Assembly: GCA_941918925.1 (NCBI GenBank)
Contig: OW799236.1
Span: forward strand, 68,600,465-68,664,464
DNA: 64,000 nt
Origin: Phyto melanocephala
Lineage: Eukaryota > Arthropoda > Insecta > Diptera > Rhinophoridae
Direction of reading: 5' to 3'
Shown here: piece after piece, positions 9,993-21,501 of the stretch
Layout: each line of letters opens with the position of its first letter
Numbering within the stretch: position 1 is the first letter of the stretch
Made by a program: the position numbers and the translations under genes
The notes under the pieces: generated by a model
What the model was told of the DNA's origin: nothing
Database searches by the model: none
What the model saw: the letters and a program-made list of their open reading frames with translations, nothing else

Positions 9993-11734
9993 TGATCGGT
10001 CTATATTATTATTGCACTGTGCCATTATTATTAGTTGATTATTGAAATTTGTCGAACTTATAAGTTTTATAGTTTTATATAATTTTTTTTTTAATAAAAC
10101 AAAAACGAAGTTCTTCATTTCTGTGAAAATACGTTCTATTTAACGGATATTGTAAACCATATCACGATAAATTAAAAAAAGAATTTTCTGATATAATATC
10201 CATTCGTTCATAAATTCTCTTCTATTCAAGCTTCAGTGTAAATAGTAGAAATGACTTTCATACTCACATATCAATTTCAAGGCTTAAGTATTGCATATAT
10301 TTATTATGTTTGTCATCTGCATTAAATAATGCCGCAGTAAAACCAGCAGTTTTAATATTGTAATGAAAAGTTCTCTCTACATAATTTGTTTATTCTTTAT
10401 ATGCCATCTTTACGAATGAATATTTTTCAATTTTCTTAATGCATTTTTACTTATAATTTTAGAATTTTTCTTCTAAGAGTTCTTTACATAAGAAAATATT
10501 TTTTTTTATATTTGAAGAATTTATAAAAATGTATGTTCATTTGTCAAAAGTTTTGTTTTTCAGTTTGTTTTTTTTTATTTTATTTAAGTCTTCCTTTTGA
10601 CAACAAACTTCTGTTATCGGGATTTATTTCAGCAGGGATTTTCTTTGAATATGCTACCAGCTTCGGGTTTATTATTTTGATACTATTTAGTTATGCTAGA
10701 AAAATACAGAATATCTTATCACTTAAATTATAAAGTCTTTGTGTCTATGTAACTAACATGCAATTTTTGAGTATTTATTAATTTTTTATATTTTATAAGC
10801 ATGACGAGAAATATTTATTTGAATGTTTTTTTTATGATGCAAATAGTTAAAGGAATATTATTATTACTAGCATTATGTGTGGATCTTCGCTTATAATCTA
10901 TTAAATACTCAAATTCTGTTTTCAAATTACTAAATAATTTTTCGTTAAATATATGAAAACTGATTTCTGTAATTAATTCATATTCAAAAATTTAAAGCAC
11001 TGAATAACGTGTAACTCCTCTTTATATATTATAATTTAAATAAGAGATATAAATTATATGAGAGCTAGCTAGCTGACAAAAATGGATTTATCGATATCAT
11101 CGCATTTAATATTTTCAGTCTCAGTTCTAGTTAATTGTATATTATTTCAAAACTCTATCTTCGCAAACCTATTATATACAAATAGTACCATACAAATTCG
11201 AGTATTTTTAACCTTGTATTTTTAACCTCATCTCGGATCAAAATTATGAATTTATTTAAAATTTCAATTTAAAATTAAGTTTTTTAATATCCAGCTCAGT
11301 TATTAAGTTTTATAAATATTTTTTTAAATGCTGACCATTCGGGTGCTTTATTTGTTCCCCTGGAAGTTTACAAAAATTTCACCCAAAATAATACTCTATA
11401 CATATTCTATTGGCCGATAGTAATAAACATCTAATGTCCTATTGTATAATGAAGGCAATTTTTTATTAAAAAAAAAAGAACAACCAAAAAAAGTCAATAA
11501 TTTTTCCTTATACATGCTCTTTTTAAAAAAAGTTCGCGAAGTAACTAATAAAATTTTAATTATTTTTGTGTTTATGTATTTGAAAGTTAAATTAGTAACC
11601 AAAAGATTTACAAAATGAAGTTTTTTCACGTTTTTTCTTATCAGACTATGCTCATATTTCGAAAAGTTATGAGGCGATTGTGCTAAATTAAAATAGCGAA
11701 TTTCCGGATCTTTGCAAAGGACTGATACTACATA
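9993..11734. other. AT-rich interval, nothing recognised
   Basis: Strongly AT-rich with homopolymer runs. Open stretches on the minus strand at 9759-10118 and 11396-11737 are hydrophobic or lysine/phenylalanine-rich, as chance ORFs in AT-rich DNA are, and match no family I know. No RNA genes or splice pairs seen. Confidence 0.4.
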
Positions 11735-11875
11735 CATAGATCACAACCAACACAAGTACATATGGACAGCGATCGACTCCCTCAGGCAAAGCTTTAAGAA
11801 ATTATATACTTTATTAGGGGTCGGAGAGCAATACATACCAATGACACCACTGGCGAAGAATGTAACAAATACACA
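11735..11875 (-). mobile_element. Decayed HINE-B 5' end
   Basis: Reads like a worn reverse copy of the HINE-B 5' end: gatcacaaccaacacaagta, gcgatcgactccctcag, aagaaattatatacttta, ttaggggtcggag and tggcgaagaatgtaac correspond to the usual aaccaacacacgg, atcgactcc, tatactttatggggtcgg and tgaagggtataac blocks. The GTCY microsatellite is reduced. Confidence 0.55.
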
Positions 11876-12004
11876 TAGAAGTGGAACCTTAGGTGTCTGA
11901 TAATTTTACTAATGTGTGCACAAATTGCGTCGTACGTAGGGTTTGGGATCAGGGAATTCCCGCCCGGAAAAATTTTGCTCTTATTCCCGGGAAAACGGGA
12001 AATA

Positions 12005-14828
12005 AACAAGTAAGAGCACTATATTCGGCTGTGCCGAATCTTTTATACCCACCAACAAATTTTATTTACATTTAAAGCACAATATTTTTTATTTTGTTAA
12101 TCGCTATAGAATAATCTCTTTATAATAAAATATGTATCACTTACTTTGTAGAGGATGGTTAAATTTTAAGGGCCCATGTTTAAGGTGAACCACATCTAAA
12201 CTTCAACTTTTTTCTTGTATTTCATTTGACATTTCTCAATCTCAGACTAACTCAATTTGAACCGTGGAAAGATACGCAATCGAGCAACGCTTTTAAATAT
12301 TAAAGATTTTTCGTCCACAATCGTGAGAATTGTAAAAAATATTTAAATGTCTGCAAAGCAGGTCTATATGAAATGTGAAAACATCTGTGAATGCCATCTT
12401 AGTTCGTTGAATGGGAAACATTGCTGGTTTTCACGATAACGTGGCAAAAGAGCAAGCAACCTCGACTCATCATCGTGCCCAACAATCGAGCATCAACAGT
12501 GTCATTGAAAATTTGTACTATCGGATCGTGGTGTGCCGCCTAGGTTGGGGGGCCATTTGGCCGATATTTTGTTCCATACATAATTGAAGCATACAAATAT
12601 TATCATTATAAAAATAAATGATAATTTTAAAGATTATATTATTTTTATTCTGGCTCAAGTTCATTTTATACTAAATTTCTCATATATTTTCCTTTTTCAT
12701 ATACATATGAAGAAATCAGTTTTTATTTGTGGTAATGAAAGAATATACTTATTATCCCGACACCAGCCGAGTGGAATGCATTTTCGAAACCAGCTACGGT
12801 TTCATCATCAGCACTCTTTTGATCGGGATGATAATAATTTCATAATAATTTTATTCAAAATCAACATAGTCCCTTAAAATTAAACCACCCATTATAACTT
12901 CGGTATGCTAGTAAAATGTTTTCGTAAATTTAGTCTTTCAATGAAAGTGGCCGTTAAAATACGCGTGTCAAAGTTTCTGCTAATAAACATAACTTAGATA
13001 TTTCAATATAGTCCTTTAGTATTCCAAAATCTTTATTCATAGAGAATTTACATGAATTTAAGAGGAAGAAAGTGAATTTAAGGTTAAATTTTAAGGGCCA
13101 CAGGGTCATTTAAAATATACATTCTCTGCATTTTTCTAAAACGGGAAATTTATTAGTAAGATTTTGATTTTTAAACTTCTATAACATTTTGCTTTTAAAA
13201 TATTTTCAAACGAAATAAGTTTTGTATAATTTAAAAATTTGTTAGCCATTAGTACATGAAAATAAATTGTTTATAATGTTAAGAGATAATTTTTTTTACT
13301 TAGGTCAAAATTTTCCTAAACTCCCATTTTTAGTAGAGCATAACTTTAGGAGGACATAAGCATAAGTTGTTAGCATGCCATCTAGTAGTTGCTAGTAGAG
13401 TCATCTATCTTATCATCTTTATCTTATATTTAGCTACAGTACAATAAATGGCGCAGTGTAAGATGAATAAATGCTAATATATATGACTAATATGTTTTTA
13501 TAAGAATTTAAGGAAAAAAGTGTGCGTGGCACATCTGTTTTCCGTTATAACGAAGACTTTGACCAAAAAGCCATGTTTGAAAAATTTCAGAATCGTACAT
13601 TTATACACTGTGCGGTATATATTTTCGTACATTTTTATCTATAACTCTTTTCCTAATTCATAGATTTAAGCGATTTTCAGGGAAAAATATTCTTTTGACT
13701 CGATAAATATATATTCGAAGTTTCATGACTACGTTTATGCGTCTGGACACAATTCAAAAGTGAAAGTGGGCGTTATAGTAGGCGTGTCAAAGTTGTTTTT
13801 GCTAATGAGTACACTAAGGTGTTTCAATATAGTCCTTTATTATTCCAAAATCTTTATTAATAGAGAAATTATATGAATTTTAGGTAAAACGTTATATGGG
13901 AGGTGGGCGTAAAAGTGGGCGTGGCACCTTAATTTTTTGGCATAGTAATGAAATTGCATAGGGGGATAGACGTACCAAAATCTATCATCATACCTCTAAT
14001 TTTAGCGGTTTTATGAGCTTTTAAATTTCATTAACGGTAGATAACGTGAAAAGTGGGCGTTATAGTAGGCGTGTCAAAGTTATTTTTGCGAATGAGTACA
14101 ACTGAGGTGTTTCAATATAGGCCCTTATTATTCCAAAATCTTTATTAATAGAGAAATTATATGAATTTTAGTTAAATCGTTATGTGGGAGGTGGGCGTAA
14201 AAATGGGCGTGGCACATTGATTTGCCGTTACAAAAAAGCGTGTAACTAAAAAGCAAAGTGTGCAAAATTTCAGAGTCGTACATCCAATTTTGTTGCTTTT
14301 ATGACGTTTTTGTTTTTAAATATACCAAAAAATACACTGTGCGGTATAAATTTTCGTACATTTTGATCGATAACTCCTCTCCTAATGCATAGATTGAGAC
14401 GATTTTCGGGGATAAATATTGTCTTTATCCAGGAAATATATATTCGCAGTTTCATGAGTCTACGTTAAGGCGTTTGGACACAATTCTATTTTATTCGATG
14501 TTCGAAGGACACGGTTTTTTTCGACCTACTCTTGCTTTTCGAGCTATAACTCTCTTCCTAATATTCCGATTTAGCCCATTTTCAATAACAAACAAACCTT
14601 GTCTATAAGAAAGATTCTGGCAAAATTTGAGCCCCCTAGCTTTTTCGGTGCGACCTCTATCGTGCTTTCAACAGACGGACAGACGGACATAGCTAGATCG
14701 TCATCAAATCAAACCCCGATTCAGAATATATATACTTTATGGGGTCTAAAATGGATATTTCGATGTGTTACAAACGGAATGACAAAATGAATATACCCCC
14801 ACCATTTTTTTGGTGGCGGGTATAAAAA
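12005..14828 (-). mobile_element. HINE-A copy 2, reversed, nested in the hAT
   Basis: Starts aacaagtaagagcactatat, then ttcggctgtgccgaa and tttataccca, the reverse of the HINE-A 3' end. It finishes at the 5' end (accatttttttggtggcggg, tataaaaa) after a short GTCY tract (acagacggacagacggac) and the gatcgtcatcaaatcaaacc block. It holds about two tandem units (cacgcctac-type landmarks about 288 bp apart near 13766 and 14054), the mariner derivative, and unrelated AT-rich DNA at about 13076-13560 that looks like a later insertion or a diverged segment. Confidence 0.85.
12152..12891 (+). mobile_element. Mariner deletion derivative in HINE-A2
   Basis: Bounded by aggatggttaaattttaagg and ttaaaattaaaccacccat. 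It contains the SVAKEQ-like linker region and the GGHLADILF-like tail of the family, now on the plus strand. It is longer than the copy in HINE-A1, with extra AT-rich sequence at about 12640-12860. Confidence 0.65.
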
Positions 14829-15051
14829 TATGTAGTAAATATATTAGGAAATATATTTAATTTTATTTTTAATTTCTTATCTGTTTTGGTAAATTTAGAG
14901 AATATTTGAATAAAAAGTAAGGTTTTTAATTTGTTAGCGTTTTTTAACTAATTTTAACTAATTTTTCAATATTTTATTTGGTTGTTGGGAGCTTATCCCG
15001 AATAATTTAGTAAAATACTTTTTTATAAAATTCACTTTGTTTACAAGCAAA

Positions 15052-15700
15052 ATGTCTGAAGTCTGGAACTATTTTCAAAAAGTAGACAACGCAGCACAAC
15101 GTAATATTTTCCCGAAAAGGTTAATGTCCAAGGGCGGTAGTACTAGTGGTCTCATACGGCACCTTCTTTTGGTTCATAAAATAAAATTTGAAAACGATCC
15201 TTCAACACCTGCACCAAGTGAAAAAATAATTCCACCATTAAAAGTTTTTTAGACACCCAAACATTACCAGAAATTGTTTCAAAATTGGCAGCATTCGATG
15301 GAATATATATTCGAACAATTACACAAAGTCCTTTTATTCGTCAAAATTTTTTCAGTAAAAATATGACATTACCAAAATTAAACTGATGTTAAAAACATTG
15401 TAATAAAATATTACAACGCCGTTAAAAATACGATGGTGAAAACAATATCGAGTCAAATTTGTGACAATTTGTGGTTTGCTCTTGTATTAGACGAGTGGAG
15501 TAGTGTTGCCCAAAAAAAGTATCTGTTTACATGGCAATTATTATTTTTATAATTTGGGTTAAGTTTATATTTCCGGAAGATGTAATGCTGACACAATAAG
15601 GACTCTAATGGAAAATAAACTACTACTAAAACAATGAATTATTAACCAAATCGTGATGTTAAAGTTAACAAACATTATTTATTTTAAAAGAAATATTATT
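15052..15700 (+). pseudogene. hAT transposase N-terminal relic (BED finger and core start)
   Basis: ATG at 15052 starts MSEVWNYFQKVDNAAQRN, then KGGSTSGLIRHLLLVHKIK. This is a BED-type zinc finger in which the two cysteines are gone (R and F in their places) while the H-x4-H pair remains. The first frame stops at 15252. Homology resumes with PEIVSKLAAFDGIYIRTITQ, then LVLDEWSSVAQKKYLFTWQL (the hAT Asp-Glu-Trp-Ser/Thr-Ser core), then ISGRCNADTIRTLMENKLLL after more stops and frame changes. The C-terminal half and dimerisation domain are absent. It belongs to the hAT bounded by gtcgtacg and cannot encode an active enzyme. Confidence 0.8.
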
Positions 15701-15795
15701 TTCGGGAATCCCGCGAATTCCCGGGAAGACGATTTTTTAATTCCCGTTTCCCGGGAAAGTAAAAAGACCGGGAAATCCCAAACCCTAGTCGTACG

Positions 15796-17473
15796 TCATA
15801 CAGTTTTTGTAACCTCAATAAATTTTATGTCAATGTTTGTTAATCCAATAAGAGAATGAATAATCCATACACACCTTGAAGTAAAAAAATTACTTTCTAT
15901 TACTTTCTTATTCTAATAAAAGATTTTTACGTATATGTGTCCATCTGTCTGTAAGTTCATGTATATTATGTGGTCAAAGTAATGGCCTTAAGGTATGATT
16001 TAGTAAAATTCATTACGAACTGGCTGCGAGTAAAATCGCAGTCTATAGATCTTCTTATTGTACCATAATTATTATACGAAGACATAATGGCTTAATCGAA
16101 AGAAAAAAAAAACAATGACAAATAAATGATTTTGCAGAGGTTAAACGGGTGAGGAAATGATGAAGATATTTTGCATGATTTTGCATTAATTTTTAAGCAC
16201 ATCATTCACGAAAAATTATGCCGCATTTAAAAAGAAATTTAAAGTTAATAAATTTGCGCTATTGATTTAGAAGTCTTTAAAATGTAAATGACTTTACAAG
16301 AGAAATAATAATTGTGCTTGACAAACTATAACTTTCTATCAAAAATTTAAAAAATTGTACATTTTACCAACAACTTATATTGTACAATGCTTACTTCGAT
16401 TATAATAAAAACAATCAAATAATCGATTAAACGAAGCCGTATAGAGTTGAAGTATTTTTTATATTTTTTCATCCTTTTGAATTGAAATGATTGCGCGATA
16501 ACAATAAGGATAAAGTAGCTGCTGACATTTCATTTAATAAACAAGTTGGACACAAAATAAAGAAAAATCAATAAATGGTTACAAATATTCATCACTAATA
16601 CTTTTGACAATTTTAAGAACAAAAATTGACTTTATAAATTTAGCTCATTTAGATATGTATACATATTTTATAAAAGTATTAAACTAAATATCTCTCTTTC
16701 TTATCTGACAGACTACATTTCAGTTTTGATTAACTCTATTATATTTTTGAATTATCTCCAATAAAATTCAATGTTGCTACATTTTACTACTACCTTTTTA
16801 AGTGTTTGTTTTAGTAGAAGAACATCTTTTTTTTTTGGTCTTTACCTCGACAGAATTATAATATTAATAAATAAAATATGTTTTGTATATTTCAGCTGTA
16901 TAAGTATATTTTTTCAAAACTTTTAACAGCTGCCAGCAACAATTTATATCCAGTCATATTTAGTGAAGTCGTTACTGAGACAATGAACAAGAAACATGAA
17001 AATCAAACTTTTTTATTGAAATCTAATACAAATAACTTTCCCTTACAGTAGGATAGTTTGTATTTTATTTTTTGTGTGCAAAAGCCCAAAGGAATAGTAT
17101 ACTTCTTAACCAAGTTAAAAACAGAAAAGGCAAAAATTAAAAGAGGGAAAAAAAGATATATGTGTATATATATATACATATATAACGACAAATGAGACAA
17201 AAAGCACTGCATAAATTCTATTAACGAATTCCAATATTCTTGCAAAAAAAAAAAAAAAAGACAAACTTCTAGTTCAAGAAGTGATTAAAAACAATTAAGA
17301 CCCCTATAATAGGATATGACGAACTTTCGATAACCGTTACTAATTTTGTTTAATACTATTTTGCTTTAAACTTTATTATTTTTATAAATGTAACTACTGC
17401 TGAATAACATTTTGTGGCAAATCATAAATTGTTTTTTTTGACTAGTTCGATTTGCTTCAAACGTAGTTTGATG
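15796..17473. other. AT-rich interval, no gene recognised
   Basis: Single-copy-looking AT-rich DNA with poly-A/T runs and a TA-rich microsatellite near 17158-17182. No intact ORF with family resemblance on either strand, and no tRNA-like fold noticed. Confidence 0.4.
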
Positions 17474-17643
17474 TTTTTATACCCTTCACAGTGGGTGTAA
17501 GGGTACATATAGGTTTGTCATTCCGTGTGAAATTTCTACAACTTTTATTTTCGACCCCATAAAGTATATATTTTTTCAAACTTTATGAATAGGGGAGTCA
17601 ACTAAGCACTGTCCGTCTGTCCTTATGAGCACTCTTACTTGTT
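17474..17643 (+). mobile_element. HINE-B4: 170-bp internal deletion derivative
   Basis: Normal 5' end (tttttatacccttcaca, cgaccccataaagtatat) runs into the first GTCY repeats (gtccgtctgtcc) and then jumps directly to the 3' terminus (gagcactcttacttgtt). Everything between is missing, including the ttcggc...gccgaa hairpin. Confidence 0.75.
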
Positions 17644-17939
17644 ACTCTTTAAATTATTGGAACCGAAATTATTTGTATGATGAGAAGTGTACTTTTCACT
17701 CTTTTTATAACACAAGGTTGTATTTTTAAGAAAAATTAATAGTGAGGTTGTCATAAAATTATATGACAATATCAAATTTTATGTTTATGTTTTGTGACCC
17801 AACTTATTTTCGTAATTACAAAATTTTGCCAAAACCACAAAACTCACATCAAATTTAAATTTTATACTTACCGAGTGTGCAGAATTTCATATAAATCAAG
17901 TAATTTAATGTTGTTGAATAAGAAGATTTATTATGGATA

Positions 17940-18628
17940 CACGGAAAGAAAAACCATGGTTACGACATGATCACGACGGTCATATTATAGTATCTATAAC
18001 AATATTTGGTTGTCGAAAACAAGTAATAGTTATTTTTTTTTTCATTTCATCATATAGTTTGTCACGATAATCAAGCATTTGTTTGAATTGTATCATTTAA
18101 TGTTTACTTTTCGTAAAAATTTCAAAATGGTTATCACTTAAAAATAGTATGATTTAAAAGAATTAATGCGACAAAAATAACATTATATTAAAAAGCATGA
18201 AAAATTACAAATAATCATTAAATAATAGGTGAGACAACAGTATGGTTACAAATTAATCAAGCAATGATTTTTTTTAATAATAATTTGATTTCAAATGTTT
18301 TGCTTCTTGCTGAATAAATTTTTATTAATTTAAAACTTTGAGATGTCAAAAAAACTAAGAAAAATTAAAGAAAATTTAAAAATAAACGAGAAAATGTAAA
18401 AAAATATTGTAATTAAATTGGTGAGTACAATCAATATGTGTATTTTACAGAAAAAGACAATAATTTGCCGTAAAAAAGCAAAGATTATCGATTTTAATTG
18501 TAGTCGTATATATGATAATTGAATGATACTTTAATTAATCATAATAGTGATAACCATAATCATACAATTAAATCATAGTATGCTGCTCTTCGATTATGAT
18601 TACCACAACCGTATTTTTTCTTTGCGTG
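17940..18628 (-). mobile_element. 689-bp MITE with TA target duplication, copy 2
   Basis: Inverted copy of 5809-6539. The ends are cacggaaagaaaaaccatgg and ccgtattttttctttgcgtg. TA lies at 17938-17939 and 18629-18630. Interior landmarks such as ggttgtcgaaaacaagtaat and aataataggtgagacaacag match copy 1 in reverse complement. Non-coding. Confidence 0.8.
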
Positions 18629-18630
18629 TA

Positions 18631-19210
18631 GCCGTGGCACTTTGCATTCATCCAGTTATAATATTCCGTTATTACTGAAAGCATATAAGGTGAAACTTGT
18701 GAGGAAAAATTCCTTCAACTGATACATACATATGATTTGAAATTGATATTTTACACATATAGTCCTCCTACAAAAAGCTTTGTCTCAGTAATAAAAATTT
18801 TCAAAAAAATAAAACAAGTGAGACTTATTTCTTTGGACAAAATTTAAAAAAAATTTACGAAAAAACTAAATTGATTTGTTTTATAAATATCATTTTAATA
18901 AAGTTTTTCTAAACAGAGTAAGAAATGAAAAAAAAAATAATTATATAAACATTGTTATGTATCAGTTTATAAATCCTTATTTAAATTTAAAAGATACTCA
19001 CCACATGAGATTTTATTGTGTGCCAAACTTAACGACGAATATAAATAATTTAAAAAGGCACATTTTTTTGTAAGCTGTGCTTTATCTCATTGAATCATAA
19101 AGAATACAGAAATATGCATGTAATTTTAATTCAGGATATAAAAGTAACTCTGACTCAATTAACATAAAAAGGCTGAATTTTATTGATGCGGATCAAGATT
19201 TGAGTTATAA
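18631..19210. other. AT-rich interval, no gene recognised
   Basis: No feature supported between the MITE and the LINE relic. Confidence 0.4.
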
Positions 19211-19693
19211 TATGCTGACGAACTTGCGGAGAAGGGGTCTGAGGCTGCATTCTGCGGACCGGAACCGAGAACTGCTCTGCGTAATGGGTTAGTGCGGGCG
19301 AAGATCTTTCAATGGGTGAACTCTATGAACTTGCGAAGGTGGATGGAAGGAACCACGTGTAGACAGGCACGTATGGTGCTCAGGGAGCCACTTGGCAGGG
19401 GTGCATTGAAAATACTCGGTTTTAATCGGAGTATGATGACCTGGATCACTGCGTTGATTACAGGACATGGAAACTTTGAATATCATCTGAAGAGGATGCA
19501 GATCGTGGATGATGATATTTGTAGAATGTGCCTGGAGGATGCCGAGACGGCGGCGCATGTAGTATGCGAGTGTCCGGCGTCGGTGGACACGAAATCACTG
19601 AGGAGCGAAGGGGGTCGAAAAGGGACCCGTGATAGTAGTGGTCTGCTTCAATATTCCCCCTGCATGTGTATATATAATATGAGAATGTTTTAG
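19211..19693 (+). pseudogene. RNase H-bearing LINE, C-terminal relic
   Basis: The plus frame begins YADELAEKGSEAAFCGPEPR, the usual ADELAxKGS end of a LINE-encoded RNase H. It continues as KIFQWVNSMNLRRWMEGTTC and ITALITGHGNFEYHLKRMQI, and ends in a CCHC-like knuckle (VDDDICRMCLEDAETAAHVV, CECPA). These features are typical of I/LOA/R1-like non-LTR retrotransposons carrying RNase H. Homology fades after about 19600 and the frame stops at 19693. The 5' part (endonuclease, RT) is missing, as in a 5'-truncated insertion. Clade uncertain. Confidence 0.75.
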
Positions 19694-21489
19694 AAAAAAT
19701 TTTATAACAGCCATCTGAAAGTTTATCATAAAATTTTGTATTTCTTTTATTTTTTTTAAGCCTTTAGTAAACTTTTAGGTTAAAAAAATCTTTTTATAAA
19801 ATTCAGTAGTTTGTCTAAATCAAAAAATACGCAATTGATTAAGTGCTAGAAACTCCTGAAAAAATCCTTAAAAAATATCACAAATTCCAGCAGTTTCCTT
19901 AGCGTGACTATAGCTGTTAATGAATATAAAAAAATTACTTGTGTGCAATCCATATTGAGCCCAACATAACTTAAACTAGATTTTACATTTTAACAATAAA
20001 CTTCGCTTATTGAGTTAAAAAATGGAGGGCGTAGCTTCGGAATTATATACATGTATTTGGATAAAAAAATTATTTATTTATATATGTTGTTTTGCATTTT
20101 TTTTCTTTTCTTTCTAAGGAATAATTCTTCTTTTTACTTTTATTTTTTTAAATATTTGCTTGGTATTTACAGTGGTTAAATAAAAAGTTATATATAATAA
20201 TCATCAAATTCTCGAGGAAGCCAATAGTTTACTTTAGAAAGTATTAAACTCAAGAAAATTTTAAAAATTTGATTCTCACAACACAACAAATGTAACGCAA
20301 TACTCTCTTAGCGAGGAAAACCCCAAGTACAAAAAAAAAATATAAAAAATATTTTTTTAGTAAGATTGGACTTTTTCATTCTAAATTAAAAGTACGTATT
20401 TTTTGAGATAAATCTGACACAACGAAAACGGATTGTAAATAAGGCATAATCTAAATAAGAATGGAATAAAATATCCGAAAAATATTCTTCATGGCTCTCA
20501 TGACTCTTTTATGAAATTTTCTATGACTATTTCACATGTGCTGAGTCTCAACTTAGCTCAGGAAATGTTTCCTGTTTATTTGAAAAACCTCAACGAAAAA
20601 AATCACATGTCTTTGATTTAAATGATCTGGGTGGTAAGTTAAAATCCAAATTTCTTATGATAAATTGTCTTAGAAATCAACGCTCCAATAAATGTTTTGT
20701 TACATTTGCGGTATGTCAGGTGGTGTAGTTTTACTAAAATCACATTATTGCGCAGATCAATGCCTTCTACTTGAAGCCAGAAGAAGTCTATTGTTTCTGT
20801 AGCGAATACTATGTTTCTGCTGCGAATGTCTTTTACAGCCACAGCAATTTTTGTCTAATCTTAAAAAAGTTGAAACGCAATCATGCCGCCTGAGCAAAAT
20901 CTACATAAAATTTATCTGAGCCCCAAATACATAAAGCCTTCAACGAGAAATACGACTTTTATTGAAAAATCGTAATAAGCTTCACTTTTTTTCTTAGTCA
21001 GTGACCGCAAAAATGGCGCTTTCCATAGTGCACCGGTTTAAACTCTTGTGAAGGGTTAATCTTTTGTGCATGAAGGTTAAGATCCTTTTGCAAATTTTGC
21101 TACTTAGTGCTTCGTCAAATTGGAAGTTGTTGATAGCGAAGCCTAATTCATATTTTCGGACTTTCAACGACGCCCGTTTATACGAGCATTGCTTTTAAGA
21201 GACAAACCAGTGCGTTATAGTCTTTTTGTCTTTCTCCAGTTAAGTTTTTACAAAACTTTTAAATACACTTGGAATAGTCGACACATTCGATGCAGTTTTA
21301 CAATTAAAAATTCTTCGAAGTTTACAAGCGGTCACAGCATAAATTTTCAGATTTTTGTAAAAAGGTAATGCGTTGTTTTTTCGTCAAACACTTCATAGTT
21401 AATATTCGAAATAAATATGTGTGACAGTTGCAAAATTTCACATTCGCCGCTTGCTAGCACTTTTCCTCTAGGCTCTGTTTCTCACTCGC
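19694..21489. other. Interval without recognised gene
   Basis: AT-rich to about 20600. The stretch 20640-21250 is richer in GC and has short coding-like blocks on the minus strand (for example YELGFAINNFQFDEALSSK), broken by stops and frame changes. I do not recognise the family. The LINE at 21502 inserted at the right edge of this stretch. Confidence 0.4.
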
Positions 21490-21501
21490 AATACTTTGAT
21501 G

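Larger units (their letters stand above)
11937..15787 (+). mobile_element. hAT transposon with 8-bp target duplication, split by HINE-A2
   Basis: Perfect 8-bp duplication gtcgtacg at 11929-11936 and 15788-15795. The terminal inverted repeat is TAGGGTTTGGGAT on both ends, followed by subterminal tcccggg/cgggaa-rich repeats (cccgggaaaacgggaaa left, cccgggaaacgggaa right). About 2.8 kb of the interval is HINE-A2 (12005-14828), so the hAT itself is only about 1.0 kb and internally deleted. A decayed transposase N-terminal part survives at 15052-15700. The ends differ from those of the hAT at 8983, so this is a separate family. Confidence 0.9.

Noticed and set aside
9759..10118. 119-codon hydrophobic ORF on the minus strand
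   Set aside because: Phe/Leu/Cys-rich translation typical of AT-rich noncoding DNA; it overlaps the right end and target duplication of a hAT element.
11396..11737. 113-codon ORF on the minus strand
   Set aside because: Low-complexity Lys/Phe/Tyr composition, no motif, no splice context.
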